From the NCBI GenBank assembly GCA_003223515.1, contig QHVI01000076.1, forward strand, positions 1 through 64,000: a DNA stretch of 64,000 nucleotides, written 5' to 3'. Within the stretch, counting starts at the first letter, position 1. The number at the start of each line of letters is the position of its first letter. The DNA is from Candidatus Angelobacter sp. Gp1-AA117. Lineage in GTDB: Bacteria; Acidobacteriota; Terriglobia; Terriglobales; Acidobacteriaceae. A model generated the notes under the pieces. The model had not been told where the DNA came from. It saw nothing but the letters and a program-made list of their open reading frames with translations, and did no database searches. The position numbers were made by a program, and so were the translations under genes. Shown here piece by piece: positions 18,634 through 27,510 of this stretch.

Positions 18634-19326
18634 CTAAGCCCCGAACACCTTTGCCAGTTCGTGCGATTCGTCGATCAAGATGTCTGGCTGGGCCTCGACG
18701 AATGTATGAGGGGCGAAACCGTAATTTACGCCGACGCTGTAGGCGCCGGCATTCGACGCGGTAACCACATCGATATAAGAATCGCCGATGATTGCGGTTT
18801 GCTCCGGTTGTGCGCCGGCTTCAGCCAGCAGGACCTGCACTCCGGCGGGATCGGGTTTCTTGGTATGGAAGCTGTTACCGCCATAGACCTGAAAGAAATA
18901 ATCCCCAAGATCCAGCGCCTGGACAATGGCGCGCGAGGGAACAACCGGCTTATTGCTCAGCACAGCCATCTTTACCGGGTCGCCGTTGCGGCTGGCGCGA
19001 ATAGCATCGAGTGCTTCCTTGATTCCGGCATACACATAAGTGTTGTCGAGCTTGTGTTCGCGGTAATAGAGAAGGAAGAATTCCAGCGCCTGTTGAACGT
19101 AGCTTTCGTCGTCAGGATCGCCCAGGGAGCGACGCACCAGCATAGGTGCGCCGTCGCCGATATAGCTGGCGATCACTTCATTAGGCAGAAGCGGCTTGCC
19201 AAAGTGGCGCAACATGGCGTTGACGGAATTTGCCAGGTCCAGGCGCGAATCCACCAGTGTGCCATCAAGATCGAAAATAAGGAGTTTAATCTGGTCTTTA
19301 GGGATAGGGCGGTTGGTGCGGATCAT
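18634..19326 (-). CDS. HAD-superfamily phosphatase, phosphoglycolate-phosphatase-like
   Basis: 230 residues. HAD motif I is LIFDLDGTLVDS (residues 16-27), motif II is AVLSNKP (about 122-128), the motif III lysine lies in HTKKPDP (about 157-163) and motif IV is IIGDSYIDV (about 179-187). The cap sits between motifs I and II (residues about 30-105), as in Gph/PGMB-type enzymes. The likely role is removal of phosphate from 2-phosphoglycolate or another small sugar phosphate. Substrate cannot be read from sequence, so no gene symbol is given. It is divergent from the E1 gene at 19428; the shared upstream region is about 100 bases. Confidence 0.88.
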   Translation of the reverse strand: MIRTNRPIPKDQIKLLIFDLDGTLVDSRLDLANSVNAMLRHFGKPLLPNEVIASYIGDGAPMLVRRSLGDPDDESYVQQALEFFLLYYREHKLDNTYVYAGIKEALDAIRASRNGDPVKMAVLSNKPVVPSRAIVQALDLGDYFFQVYGGNSFHTKKPDPAGVQVLLAEAGAQPEQTAIIGDSYIDVVTASNAGAYSVGVNYGFAPHTFVEAQPDILIDESHELAKVFGA

Positions 19327-19427
19327 TCTTTTTCAGTATATCCCGGCAAAGACCTTAGAGTTAAAATAGAGAGTACACCGCACTATGCCCGACCTTTCGA
19401 AACCAACAGGATTTACAAAGGAGACCC

Positions 19428-21617
19428 ATGGCTGTCAGCAAGGCTGATTCGAAGAAGAACGCCACCGCGGTAGCAGAACCTCCTGCCAAGCCAGAGAAAA
19501 CATACGAGGGCCTTACCCGCCAGCAGCTAATCGAGATTTACCGGCTGATGTATCTCTCGCGCCGGATCGATGACCGTGAAATCCTCATGAAGCGCCAGCA
19601 GAAGATCTTTTTCCAGATATCGAGCGCTGGGCATGAGGCGATCACGACGGTTGCCGCATTGGCAATGAAGCCCGGATATGACTGGTTCTACGGCTACTAT
19701 CGCGATCGGGCGCTTTGCCTGGCGCTGGGCATGACTCCTTACGAGCAGTTGCTGGAAGCAGTGGGAGCAATCGATGGCCCCAGTTCCGGCGGACGGCAGA
19801 TGCCTTCACACTGGGGACATAAGAAGCTCAACATTGTGACCAAATCTTCTCCCACCGGAACGCAGTTCCTCCAGGCTGTGGGTTGTGCCGAGGCCGGACG
19901 TTATTTCAGCCGGCATCCTGAGGCAGCAGAAAAGCACGAAGGCGACTATCGCCAGTTCAAAGATGTGATTTTCCACGGCGATGAAGTCGTCTACTGCTCG
20001 GCCGGTGACGGAACCACCAGTGAAGGCGAGTTCTGGGAGGCCATGAATAGCGCCTGCAATCTGAAGCTGCCCGTCATCTTTATGGTGGAGGACAACCAAT
20101 ATGCAATCTCTGTACCGGTGGAGGTGCAGACTGCGGGTGGAAGTGTTTCTAAGCTGCTCAGCGGTTTCCCGAATCTGCTGATTGAAGAATGCGATGGCAC
20201 GAATCCGGTGGAAAGCTATGCCACCATGAAGAAGGCAGTAGAGTATTGCCGCTCCGGCAAGGGCCCCGCGCTGGTTCATGCGCATGTGATTCGTCCGTAT
20301 TCCCATTCTCTTTCTGATGACGAGAAGCTGTACCGTCCCGATACCGAGCGGGATCAGGATGCCAAGCGTGACCCGATCACTCGCATGCAGATGTTTCTCA
20401 TCCGGGAGAACATCCTGAATGAAGAACAGATCAACAAGCTGGAAAAATTGGTCGATGATGAAGTTGCCGATGCCGCCGAACGTGCCACCAAGGCAGCGAT
20501 TCCCTCAACCGATTCCATCTACACTAATCTGTATTCACCCCATCTTGATTCCCGGCAGATGTCCTCTGAGCCGCAGCGGCAAGGCACAGACAAGACCATG
20601 GCCGATCTCATCAATGCCTGCCTGAAAGATGAAATGCGGCGCGATGAGCGCATCGTGGTGTTTGGTGAAGACGTGGCTGACTGCAGCCGCGAAGAGTATC
20701 TGAAGCAGAAGCAGATCAAGGGCAAAGGCGGAGTATTCAAACTCACTGCCGGGTTACAGATGGAGTTTGGCAGTGACCGGGTCTTCAACTCTCCCCTGGC
20801 GGAAGCCAATATTGTGGGACGCGCTGTGGGCATGGCCGAACGCGGGCTGAAGCCGGTGGTTGAGATTCAGTTCTTTGATTACATCTGGCCTGCCATGCAG
20901 CAGCTTCGCAATGAGATCACGACGGTCCGCTGGCGCTCGGACGGAAATTTCTCCTGCCCTGCGGTAGTGCGCGTGGCCATCGGCGGATACCTCACCGGGG
21001 GCGCCATCTACCATTCCCAGTGCGGCGAGGTCCTCTTCACGCATACACCGGGCATGGTGGTATGCTTCCCCTCCAATGCGCTGGATGCCAATGGACTTCT
21101 GCGCACGGCGATACGCTGCGATGATCCAGTGATGTTCCTGGAGCACAAGCGGCTCTATCGCGAAACCTTTGGGCGCGCACCCTATCCGGGGCCGGACTAC
21201 ATGGTCCCCTTCGGCAAGGCAAAGACAGTGAAGGAAGGGAAGGACCTCACGGTAGTTACTTACGGTGCGGTTGTCCCACGCGCTTTGCAGGCCGCGCAGA
21301 AAATTGAGCGGGAGCAGGGAATCAGCGCGGAGATCATTGACCTGCGCACCCTGAATCCGTATGACTGGGAGGCAATCGCCACCTCGGTGCGCAAGACCAG
21401 CAGGGTGATCGTTGCCCACGAGGATACGCTGAGTTGGGGCTACGGAGCGGAGATCGCTGCGCGGATTGCCGACGAACTGTTCGAAGACCTCGATGCTCCA
21501 GTAAAACGCATTGCGGCTAAAGACACATTTGTGGCCTACCAGCCGGTTTTGGAAGACGTGATCCTGCCGCAATCCGAGGATGTATATAAGGCGATGGAAC
21601 AGTTAGCCAAGTTCTAA
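19428..21617 (+). CDS. 2-oxoacid dehydrogenase E1, alpha and beta subunits fused
   Basis: 729 residues. The N-terminal E1-alpha domain (about 30-370) has [14 protein letters not shown] and the ThDP motif [15 protein letters not shown] (about 194-208) with [10 protein letters not shown]. The C-terminal E1-beta domain (about 385-729) has [27 protein letters not shown] and [10 protein letters not shown]. Such proteins decarboxylate pyruvate or branched-chain 2-oxoacids and pass the acyl group to an E2 lipoyl domain. Fused E1 is known for branched-chain/2-oxoisovalerate-type enzymes in several phyla. A perfect ribosome site (AAGGAG, 5 bases before ATG) supports the start. No E2 or E3 gene is adjacent, so partners are encoded elsewhere. 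The N-terminal 27 residues are Ala/Lys-rich and probably disordered. Confidence 0.92.
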   Translation: MAVSKADSKKNATAVAEPPAKPEKTYEGLTRQQLIEIYRLMYLSRRIDDREILMKRQQKIFFQISSAGHEAITTVAALAMKPGYDWFYGYYRDRALCLALGMTPYEQLLEAVGAIDGPSSGGRQMPSHWGHKKLNIVTKSSPTGTQFLQAVGCAEAGRYFSRHPEAAEKHEGDYRQFKDVIFHGDEVVYCSAGDGTTSEGEFWEAMNSACNLKLPVIFMVEDNQYAISVPVEVQTAGGSVSKLLSGFPNLLIEECDGTNPVESYATMKKAVEYCRSGKGPALVHAHVIRPYSHSLSDDEKLYRPDTERDQDAKRDPITRMQMFLIRENILNEEQINKLEKLVDDEVADAAERATKAAIPSTDSIYTNLYSPHLDSRQMSSEPQRQGTDKTMADLINACLKDEMRRDERIVVFGEDVADCSREEYLKQKQIKGKGGVFKLTAGLQMEFGSDRVFNSPLAEANIVGRAVGMAERGLKPVVEIQFFDYIWPAMQQLRNEITTVRWRSDGNFSCPAVVRVAIGGYLTGGAIYHSQCGEVLFTHTPGMVVCFPSNALDANGLLRTAIRCDDPVMFLEHKRLYRETFGRAPYPGPDYMVPFGKAKTVKEGKDLTVVTYGAVVPRALQAAQKIEREQGISAEIIDLRTLNPYDWEAIATSVRKTSRVIVAHEDTLSWGYGAEIAARIADELFEDLDAPVKRIAAKDTFVAYQPVLEDVILPQSEDVYKAMEQLAKF

Positions 21618-21766
21618 GTAACCACATCAGCAGCGTTTTGGTTGCGGATCTGCCGGGCTGTATCCTTTGTGTTCTTCTCTGCTTGCGACGGATTCTCCCG
21701 CGCGGCGAAGGATGGGTGCGGTCCATAGGGAGCAACACACCGCCAAATTCAATACACATCAACTAC

Positions 21767-21837
21767 TTTTGTTACCTTTGCGTCCTCTGCGTCCTCTGCG
21801 GTAAAAGGTTTTGGTTGTGGCTCGCCAACGCTGTGGT
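21767..21837. repeat. Dispersed repeat ('cctttgcgtcctctgcgtcctctgcg' then 'ggttgtggctcgcc')
   Basis: Downstream of the E1 gene. Contains the CTCTGCG triple unit followed by aaaggttttggttgtggctcgccaacgctgtggttta. The same order of both parts appears at 48855-48920 (ctctgcggttaagccgtttggttatggctcaccacgctgtgg), so this is a longer composite element present at least twice. Confidence 0.75.
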
Positions 21838-23571
21838 TTATTGAACTTTAGTTGTTGTCGTTGCCGTGCCGATCAGGCCGGTGCGGTTGTCGATTACTCC
21901 CAGGCGCAGGATGTAATTTCCCGCAGGCAAATCGACAGATTGCCGGCACGGGAAAAATGAATTGTTGATCTTCTCAAAATTTTCCGACGTCAACTCGGCA
22001 TGGACGATGGTGGACTCCCTCTTCAGCGAGGTATTTTCATCTTTATAGACCTGCACTACGCAGTCTACTGACGCGGACTGCATGCCCGAATCATTTTTCT
22101 CAAAGCTGAGCATGTGCGGATCAATCGCGAAGTTCACTGTAATCTTGTGCGGCGTATCGGCAGGAGTAAGTACCTTTGCCTTGAACGGCAGCCCGGTTGA
22201 GACGGGAGAGTTCAGGCTGAGCGCCTGGTTCAGAGCGGTTTCATGCTGCAGGGCGCTGTCTTTCGTGTAGGGTGCAGGATTCATGGCGTAATAACCTTGG
22301 CGATAATGCAGATTCAACCCAGGCCGGTTGGTCTTTACCTGAATTTTGCGAAACTTGCCGTCCCAGTTTTTGTCCGCAGGATAGTAGCCGATCGTGTAGT
22401 AGGTAGCGCCATCATCAATGCCCTCGCGCACCAGTTCATCAAGATCATTCTTGTAGTAAAAAGCCTTGCCGCCGGTGCTCTCCGCCAATTGGTTCATGAT
22501 TGTGTGGTTGGAGAGATTGTCTCCGAAATCACGGGCCATGAGAGCGGTGCTGGCCGGGCCATAGTTTGCTTCCAGCGGCCGGCCACCAACCGCATCGCGG
22601 GGATCGCCGGTGCCGATATCCTGAAACGGAGAAGCGGCGAGTCCGTGAGCATCTACGGGGTAGACGTGCACCTGTGACTCCATTAACGCGTTGGTAGACT
22701 GGGAGGCAGCATATTCGAAATTGCGGGGATCACGGTACGCTCCATCTCTCAGCGTGAGTTGTGTATCGATATAGAGAGGAAATGTATCTGAGACCCAGAT
22801 GAGGTTCTTTCTCCCCGGAAATCCGGCTACGTACCGGGCAATGGAATTCAAAGCGCTCAAGGTGGTTTCCACACGGTTCTCGGTTGTTGCCACCGTTGAT
22901 TCCTGCTCGAATTCATCTATGTTTGCTTTTATGGCAGCAGGTAATTGAGCGGCGAAGACGCCCGGCAGAGTCAATGCGGGGCCGCCGGAAGGGCTTTGCA
23001 TGGTATTGGATAGATTGTTGTGCAGATTATTGACAACTTTTTTCAAAGTTTCATGATTATCGGTAAAGTCCTGTATCAGGCGCAGGTTCTGGCCCAGTGT
23101 ATAGATGGCTATAGGCACATCATCCGGAAGCTTTTCCAGGAGGGCAATCATGCGTTCACGCATGAAAGTCTGTCTGGGTGAGGCGGTGTTCAGGCCATCG
23201 AGCAAAATGATGTTGAGAGCGCCATTGGTGTGGTACTTGGGGATATTGGTTACGACATCCGAAACAGGCGCCTCAACAGGCTGCGCGGCTTTGATTGCAG
23301 CATTGGTGCGGCTCTGGAAATTGAACACCTTCACCTGCTGCGGCCTTCCATTTTCCAGTACCGTGAAATCTTCGCTCTTGAGATCGGCTACCGGCTGGCC
23401 TTTGGAGTTCTTTGCTACCACATTGACCACCACCAGGCGTGTTGTGGTTCTGATGACCGTTGTTGCTTCGGGTGATTCGGGTTTCTGCTGTGCCGGTGGA
23501 TTTTGCGGGAGGGCGAAGCTGGTAGAAACTGCGAGCAATGAGACGAAAAGCGCTTTGGCGACATTGTGCAT
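21838..23571 (-). CDS. VWFA-related secreted protein (Acidobacteria-typical family)
   Basis: 577 residues from an ATG at 23571, which has AGGAG eight bases upstream and opens a signal peptide (MHNVAKALFVSLLAVSTSFA). An upstream in-frame ATG at 23796 would add 75 repeat-coded residues and is rejected. After a linker rich in P/Q comes an N-terminal domain VVNVVAKNSKGQPVADLKSEDF (about 45-65), then a von Willebrand A-like domain: IILLDGLNTASPRQTFMRE (about 120), IAIYTLGQNLRLIQDFT, and NLIWVSDTFP. The arrangement fits the VWFA-related Acidobacterial domain family (TIGR03436 type), common in this phylum and of unknown function, presumably in adhesion or protein contact outside the cytoplasm. The C-terminal 200 residues form a beta-rich domain. 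Confidence 0.85.
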   Translation of the reverse strand: MHNVAKALFVSLLAVSTSFALPQNPPAQQKPESPEATTVIRTTTRLVVVNVVAKNSKGQPVADLKSEDFTVLENGRPQQVKVFNFQSRTNAAIKAAQPVEAPVSDVVTNIPKYHTNGALNIILLDGLNTASPRQTFMRERMIALLEKLPDDVPIAIYTLGQNLRLIQDFTDNHETLKKVVNNLHNNLSNTMQSPSGGPALTLPGVFAAQLPAAIKANIDEFEQESTVATTENRVETTLSALNSIARYVAGFPGRKNLIWVSDTFPLYIDTQLTLRDGAYRDPRNFEYAASQSTNALMESQVHVYPVDAHGLAASPFQDIGTGDPRDAVGGRPLEANYGPASTALMARDFGDNLSNHTIMNQLAESTGGKAFYYKNDLDELVREGIDDGATYYTIGYYPADKNWDGKFRKIQVKTNRPGLNLHYRQGYYAMNPAPYTKDSALQHETALNQALSLNSPVSTGLPFKAKVLTPADTPHKITVNFAIDPHMLSFEKNDSGMQSASVDCVVQVYKDENTSLKRESTIVHAELTSENFEKINNSFFPCRQSVDLPAGNYILRLGVIDNRTGLIGTATTTTKVQ

Positions 23572-23770
23572 GAAGTAGCTCCTGGAGACAATCCGGCTAT
23601 CTTTAAGCACACGCTGTTCCAATGTCAAAGTACTTTGTTTTATGAAAGTTGCAGGCGGACAGCCAGCAGCCGGATTGGTGGATTTGGACCAGATGTGGTG
23701 GAAAAGAAGCAACCGGGCTATTGGCCTTGTCAAAGAGACCAGCGTAACGAGAGCACAAACAATCCGGATT

Positions 23771-23920
23771 AACCGCAAAGGGCGTGAAGGACGCAAAGGT
23801 AGCCAAGCAAGAAATTTGGAATCTTGGTTTTTGAGAGCTTATCTCCTCGACATTCTGCCCCGGATGACCTAAAAGTGGAATGGCAGCCGAGAGCTAAGAG
23901 CCAAAAGCCAAAAGCTGCTG
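23771..23920. repeat. Repeat pair: 'ttaaccgcaaagggcgtgaaggacgcaaagg' and 'gagctaagagccaaaagccaaaagc'
   Basis: Two different repeat families lie in the gap downstream of the EamA remnant, at 23769-23810 and 23891-23920. The second begins at the remnant's last codons. Nothing coding. Confidence 0.6.
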
Positions 23921-24134
23921 TTATTGCGTCAACAACACCACACCCACACACACCAGCAGAGCGGAGATCCAGCGGCGGCTGTCTACATTTGCCAATCACC
24001 ACCAGCAGGCCTCGACGGGCACGCAGTTCTCCCAGATCGCCAATGCGTTTCATGGCGCTCGAGAGCAGCACGTCACCGGCGCTGGAGGCCAGCACGATCA
24101 AGGCAATCGCGCCCCAGAGTTCAAGCGATTTCAT
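23921..24134 (-). pseudogene. Remnant of an EamA-like membrane transporter (internal deletion)
   Basis: From an ATG at 24134, 14 bases inside the end of the preceding EamA gene, the frame reads MKSLELWGAIALIVLASSAG, then DVLLSSAMKRIGDLGELRARRGLLVVIG, a proper first helix and start of this family. It then breaks. The last helix, SRRWISALLVCVGVVLLTQ, is found in a different frame and ends with TAA at 23921-23923. About 70-80 residues normally between these parts are missing. The paralogue directly upstream is intact (141 residues, four helices). This looks like the second half of a two-gene small transporter that has been lost by deletion. Confidence 0.7.
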
Positions 24135-24546
24135 GCTGTCCTCCGGGGGCGGGCAGAGGTTCTTTCTTGGTTTCAGTAAGAGCGGGGCCGCGGGTGACCC
24201 AGCCTACGCCGCAACTGATGATCAGGACTCCAGCCCAGCGCATGGGGGAGACGGTTTCTCCAAGAAAATATTTTGAAAGCAGGGCAACAACCACATAGCC
24301 CATGGCCGTAGCGGGTAGCACGTAACTCAGGTCCGCCCAGGAAAGAGCCGTCAGATAGGAAGCAAAAAATCCGGTGAGACAGACAATTCCAAGCAACACC
24401 CAGGGATTACCCAGTGCGTAGAGTAATGTCTGCGGGTGATGCAGTTGAATCGGCCCGATAGATTTCATTCCCCGAGCCAGCAGAACGTCGCCTGTGCCGC
24501 CAAAACACATCACGGCCAGCAGGACAAGATACTTGCGAAGGTTCAC
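24121..24546 (-). CDS. EamA-like small multidrug/metabolite-type membrane protein
   Basis: 141 residues starting with GTG. Four hydrophobic helices lie near 7-25, 45-66, 73-92 and 95-125, with the EamA-type ending SPMRWAGVLIISCGVGWV. Single-domain EamA proteins of this size act as pairs, and the downstream partner (23921-24134) is broken. The start lies 3 bases after the hpnJ stop, so it belongs to the hpnJ transcript. The role may be export or flipping of a lipid-linked intermediate by analogy with ArnE/ArnF-like pairs, but there is no direct evidence. Confidence 0.8.
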   Translation of the reverse strand: MNLRKYLVLLAVMCFGGTGDVLLARGMKSIGPIQLHHPQTLLYALGNPWVLLGIVCLTGFFASYLTALSWADLSYVLPATAMGYVVVALLSKYFLGETVSPMRWAGVLIISCGVGWVTRGPALTETKKEPLPAPGGQHEIA

Positions 24547-24549
24547 CTG

Positions 24550-26055
24550 CTAGTCTCCGGAAGATACAGAAGACGCCTGGGCTGCCACGGATTCTGATCC
24601 AGGCTTCGCGCCGTTGCTGCGCATCTCTTTGGCAATGCGGTTGCGCTGCGCCCGCAGCTTCAGGAATGACTTGGCTTCTTTGTAAAGCCGCTTGCGTTCC
24701 ATGGAGTTAAAGACCGCCTTCTTCACAATGCGGAAGACCGCCTTGGGGCGGAAATAGTATTCATCGTAAAACTTGTGTACCATTTCCAGTACGTACTCGC
24801 GGGGCAGGCCGGGATATTCGATCTGGGCTAATTGATGGCCACCATCGTCCACCATGCGTTCGGTGCCTACGATGAATCCATTCTTTTTGGCGAAATCGTA
24901 AAGCTCAGTGCCGGGATAGGCGTGAGCAAGCGAAACCTGAATGGTCTCGACATCCAGTTCTTTGGCGAAATCAATGGTGTTGCGGATGCTCTCACGGCTC
25001 TCGCCAGGCAGACCAAGGATGAAGTCGCCGTGCACGATGAGGCCGAGCTTTTTGGTGTCCTTGGTGAACTGGCGGGCGCGCTCCACGGTTGCGCCTTTCT
25101 TGATGTTCTTGAGAATCTGCTGATCGCCCGATTCATAGCCCACGATGAGCAGGCGGCATCCAGCTTCACGCTGCGCTTTCAAAGTTTCGTAGTCGGTGGT
25201 TACGCGTGAGGTGCAGGACCACGTGAGCCCGAGCGGCTTCAGCTTGGAGCACAGCTCCACCGTGCGCGCCTTCTGGATGTTGAAGGTGTCATCATCAAAG
25301 AAAAATTCCTTCACCCAGGGCCAGTATTCTTTGGCCTGCGCCATCTCGCGCGCCACGGCATCGGCAGAGCGCTTGCGCCATGGATGTCCGCTGAGCGTCT
25401 GCGGCCACAGGCAGAAGGTGCATTGCGCCGGGCAGCCGCGCGTCGTGTAAAGCGAGACAAACGGGTAAAGCAGGAAAGGCACGTTGTAACGGCGCACGTC
25501 CAGATCGCGGTAATAAACGTCTGTGACGTTGGGCAGCGCGTCGAGATCCTGTACATCAGGCCGGTCAGGATTATGCACGACCTTGCCGCTGGCATCACGA
25601 TAGGAAATGCCCAGAATCTCTGAAAGCGGCCTGCCGTTGGCGAACTCCACCGTCGCATAGTCGAATTCGCGGCGGCAGATAAAATCAATCGCCGAACACT
25701 CCTGCAATGACCGCTCCGGCAGGGTGGTCACATGGGGGCCAACAAAGGCAATCTTGAGCTTGGGATTGGCTTCCTTCATCCGGGTAACCAGGCGAATGTC
25801 GCCGGGGAAGCCGGGGGTGCTGGTAAAAAGCACCAGAAATTCGTACTGCTTGCCTAATTCGATGGTCTCCTCGGCGGAAACATGGTGCGGAGGCGCATCA
25901 AGCAGGCGCGAGCCTTCCAGCATTCCAGCCGGGTAGGCCAGCCAAACCGGGTACCAGTACGACTCGATCTCACGGGTGGCAGGCCAGCGCGAACTGGCGC
26001 CTCCGTCAAAGTTCTCAAAAGACGGTGGATTCAGGAATAACGTTTTTAAAGGCAT
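24550..26055 (-). CDS. hpnJ: Hopanoid-biosynthesis B12-binding radical SAM protein HpnJ
   Basis: 501 residues. The N-terminal part (about 1-150) is a B12-binding-type Rossmann fold (FLNPPSFENFDGG; AFVGPHVTTLPE). The radical SAM core follows, with the cluster motif RGCPAQCTFC (CxxxCxxC, about residues 206-215), FFFDDDTFN and YESGDQQIL. The whole, including the family-typical FENFDGGASSRWPATREIES-like opening, matches HpnJ, which forms the cyclitol ether of bacteriohopanetetrol in membrane hopanoid maturation. No other hopanoid genes are in the window. Downstream it is followed at 3 bases by an EamA-type membrane gene. The C-terminal 60 residues are basic. Confidence 0.88.
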   Translation of the reverse strand: MPLKTLFLNPPSFENFDGGASSRWPATREIESYWYPVWLAYPAGMLEGSRLLDAPPHHVSAEETIELGKQYEFLVLFTSTPGFPGDIRLVTRMKEANPKLKIAFVGPHVTTLPERSLQECSAIDFICRREFDYATVEFANGRPLSEILGISYRDASGKVVHNPDRPDVQDLDALPNVTDVYYRDLDVRRYNVPFLLYPFVSLYTTRGCPAQCTFCLWPQTLSGHPWRKRSADAVAREMAQAKEYWPWVKEFFFDDDTFNIQKARTVELCSKLKPLGLTWSCTSRVTTDYETLKAQREAGCRLLIVGYESGDQQILKNIKKGATVERARQFTKDTKKLGLIVHGDFILGLPGESRESIRNTIDFAKELDVETIQVSLAHAYPGTELYDFAKKNGFIVGTERMVDDGGHQLAQIEYPGLPREYVLEMVHKFYDEYYFRPKAVFRIVKKAVFNSMERKRLYKEAKSFLKLRAQRNRIAKEMRSNGAKPGSESVAAQASSVSSGD

Positions 26056-26217
26056 GGCTAAGTAAGCTCTATACTACCATCGTTTGCAGGCGCGTAAGGG
26101 GTAAAGAATCCAAGCGGTTACAGGCGGACACTGAGTGGTAAGGAGGTGCAGTGAACCGCGCCGAAGGACCTTATGGAACGGGCTACAAAATTGCCGGGTT
26201 CGAGAGCAATTCGTCCA

Positions 26218-26613
26218 TCACCAGGTTACTTGCTCGCGCGCTTGAATCAGCAAACCATTGATAACACGCTTGGTCTCAGTAGACGAAAACACAATTTTCA
26301 ACCACTCGATAAATTCAGCTTCAGTTGTGCACTCGATCTTCTGGTTTAAAAAGCTACAGTGCACTGGATATAGTGCTACAGGCTCATGCCAGACGGCGAA
26401 CAGCTCATATGAATAGTTTAGCGTGGGAGCAACTAACCTGAAGGAATACCAGAAATCTCCCTCATCGTCCGTTCTACGGGAAACCGCGCCTTCAATCAAC
26501 CCTTCGGTCTTTCCTGCGAGAGTCGCTGCTTGCTGTTTCAAAATGGTGAAAGGCGTGATGCTAGATTCTGTTTCGACGATCTGTTTTGGCCACAGGTCAG
26601 GGATCTCTGTCAC
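26218..26613 (-). CDS. Hypothetical protein
   Basis: 131 residues, soluble, no signal peptide. It reads like a real protein (balanced hydrophobics, aromatic-rich centre WYSFRLVAPTLNYSYELFAVWHE) but matches no family I recognise. It begins 11 bases after the nuclease-like gene stop, so the two are likely one transcript. Both are clearly more A/T-rich in codon use than the flanking housekeeping genes, which suggests an accessory, horizontally acquired pair. Confidence 0.6.
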   Translation of the reverse strand: MTEIPDLWPKQIVETESSITPFTILKQQAATLAGKTEGLIEGAVSRRTDDEGDFWYSFRLVAPTLNYSYELFAVWHEPVALYPVHCSFLNQKIECTTEAEFIEWLKIVFSSTETKRVINGLLIQAREQVTW

Positions 26614-26624
26614 GTTACCCTCCG

Positions 26625-27437
26625 CTAAAATTCTAACTCAAGTAATATTGGAAGATGGTCAGAACCAACTTTGGAATCTGGTCTGCCGTTAGGCAATAAA
26701 AGAGACGTCTTCCCTATTCTGCTCACGATTTTCAAGTCTTCTGGTTTAAACCTCACTGCCAACTCGGGTCTCAGCAATACTTGGTCAAAGATATTCCAAA
26801 AATAGATTAAATGCTCGGATTTTTCATAATAGTATGTGCCGGCTGGGGCACCGTTATGACCGTCACCAAAGTGACTCCACATCGGATTATAGAAGTAGGA
26901 GTATTTTTCGCCTTGAATTGTTCGAGGCGGACGCATAGCCGTTTCTTTAGTCATAACTGCGTGGAATGCATTGGCTAAGATCATGCCGTCCTCAAACGGG
27001 TTGACATTCAGATCCCCTATGAACAGGGTGCGCTGATGTCCAACAGCTTTCTCTGCAACTTGAATTTTATAAGCTAAGCGAGCACATTCTTGCGCTTGGC
27101 TGGAAGCGGTGAATTCCCGTTTACTTGGCAAGTGAGCAGAAACGAGTAGTATCTCTGCTCTCGCAGGAAGTTTGAGCCTGCTGATTGAATACCGCTCACT
27201 CTCATCCACTAAACGCAAAAACTCTGAATTGAATCTGACATACAACTGGATTCGTGGACAAAAGTTGCGGATAAAGAAGTATTGTGTCTTGATGTGGTTT
27301 AAACGGATAAGCAGTCCGGCTGGATCTACCGTGGACTCAGCGAGCACCAAAACATCAACGTCAAGTTCAAGTGCCGCGGTCACGATCAAATCGCCTAAAG
27401 GCTTACGGTTTACATTCCAGAATAGAAAGTTGGGCAT
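26625..27437 (-). CDS. Endonuclease/exonuclease/phosphatase-family protein
   Basis: 270 residues. The four metal-binding blocks of the EEP fold are visible: FWNVNRKP (6-13), VLVLAEST (about 31-38), SAHLPSKRE (about 95-103), and GDLNVNPFE (about 143-151) with the final GSDHLPILLEL (about 258-268). Enzymes of this fold cut DNA/RNA phosphodiesters or phospholipid or inositol phosphates. There is no signal peptide, so it is cytoplasmic. The following small gene of unknown function may be its partner. A defence or repair role is possible but unproven. Confidence 0.82.
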   Translation of the reverse strand: MPNFLFWNVNRKPLGDLIVTAALELDVDVLVLAESTVDPAGLLIRLNHIKTQYFFIRNFCPRIQLYVRFNSEFLRLVDESERYSISRLKLPARAEILLVSAHLPSKREFTASSQAQECARLAYKIQVAEKAVGHQRTLFIGDLNVNPFEDGMILANAFHAVMTKETAMRPPRTIQGEKYSYFYNPMWSHFGDGHNGAPAGTYYYEKSEHLIYFWNIFDQVLLRPELAVRFKPEDLKIVSRIGKTSLLLPNGRPDSKVGSDHLPILLELEF

Positions 27438-27510
27438 TACCGGGAGAATTCTCGGTGCATTCTAACAAAAACTAACACGCAATCGGAGGAGACTCTCAAG
27501 CATCATTCAA

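Noticed and set aside
26151-26261. Short GTG-started frame with a strong Shine-Dalgarno (AAGGAGG)
   Set aside because: 36 residues overlapping the end of a convergent gene; no second sign of coding.
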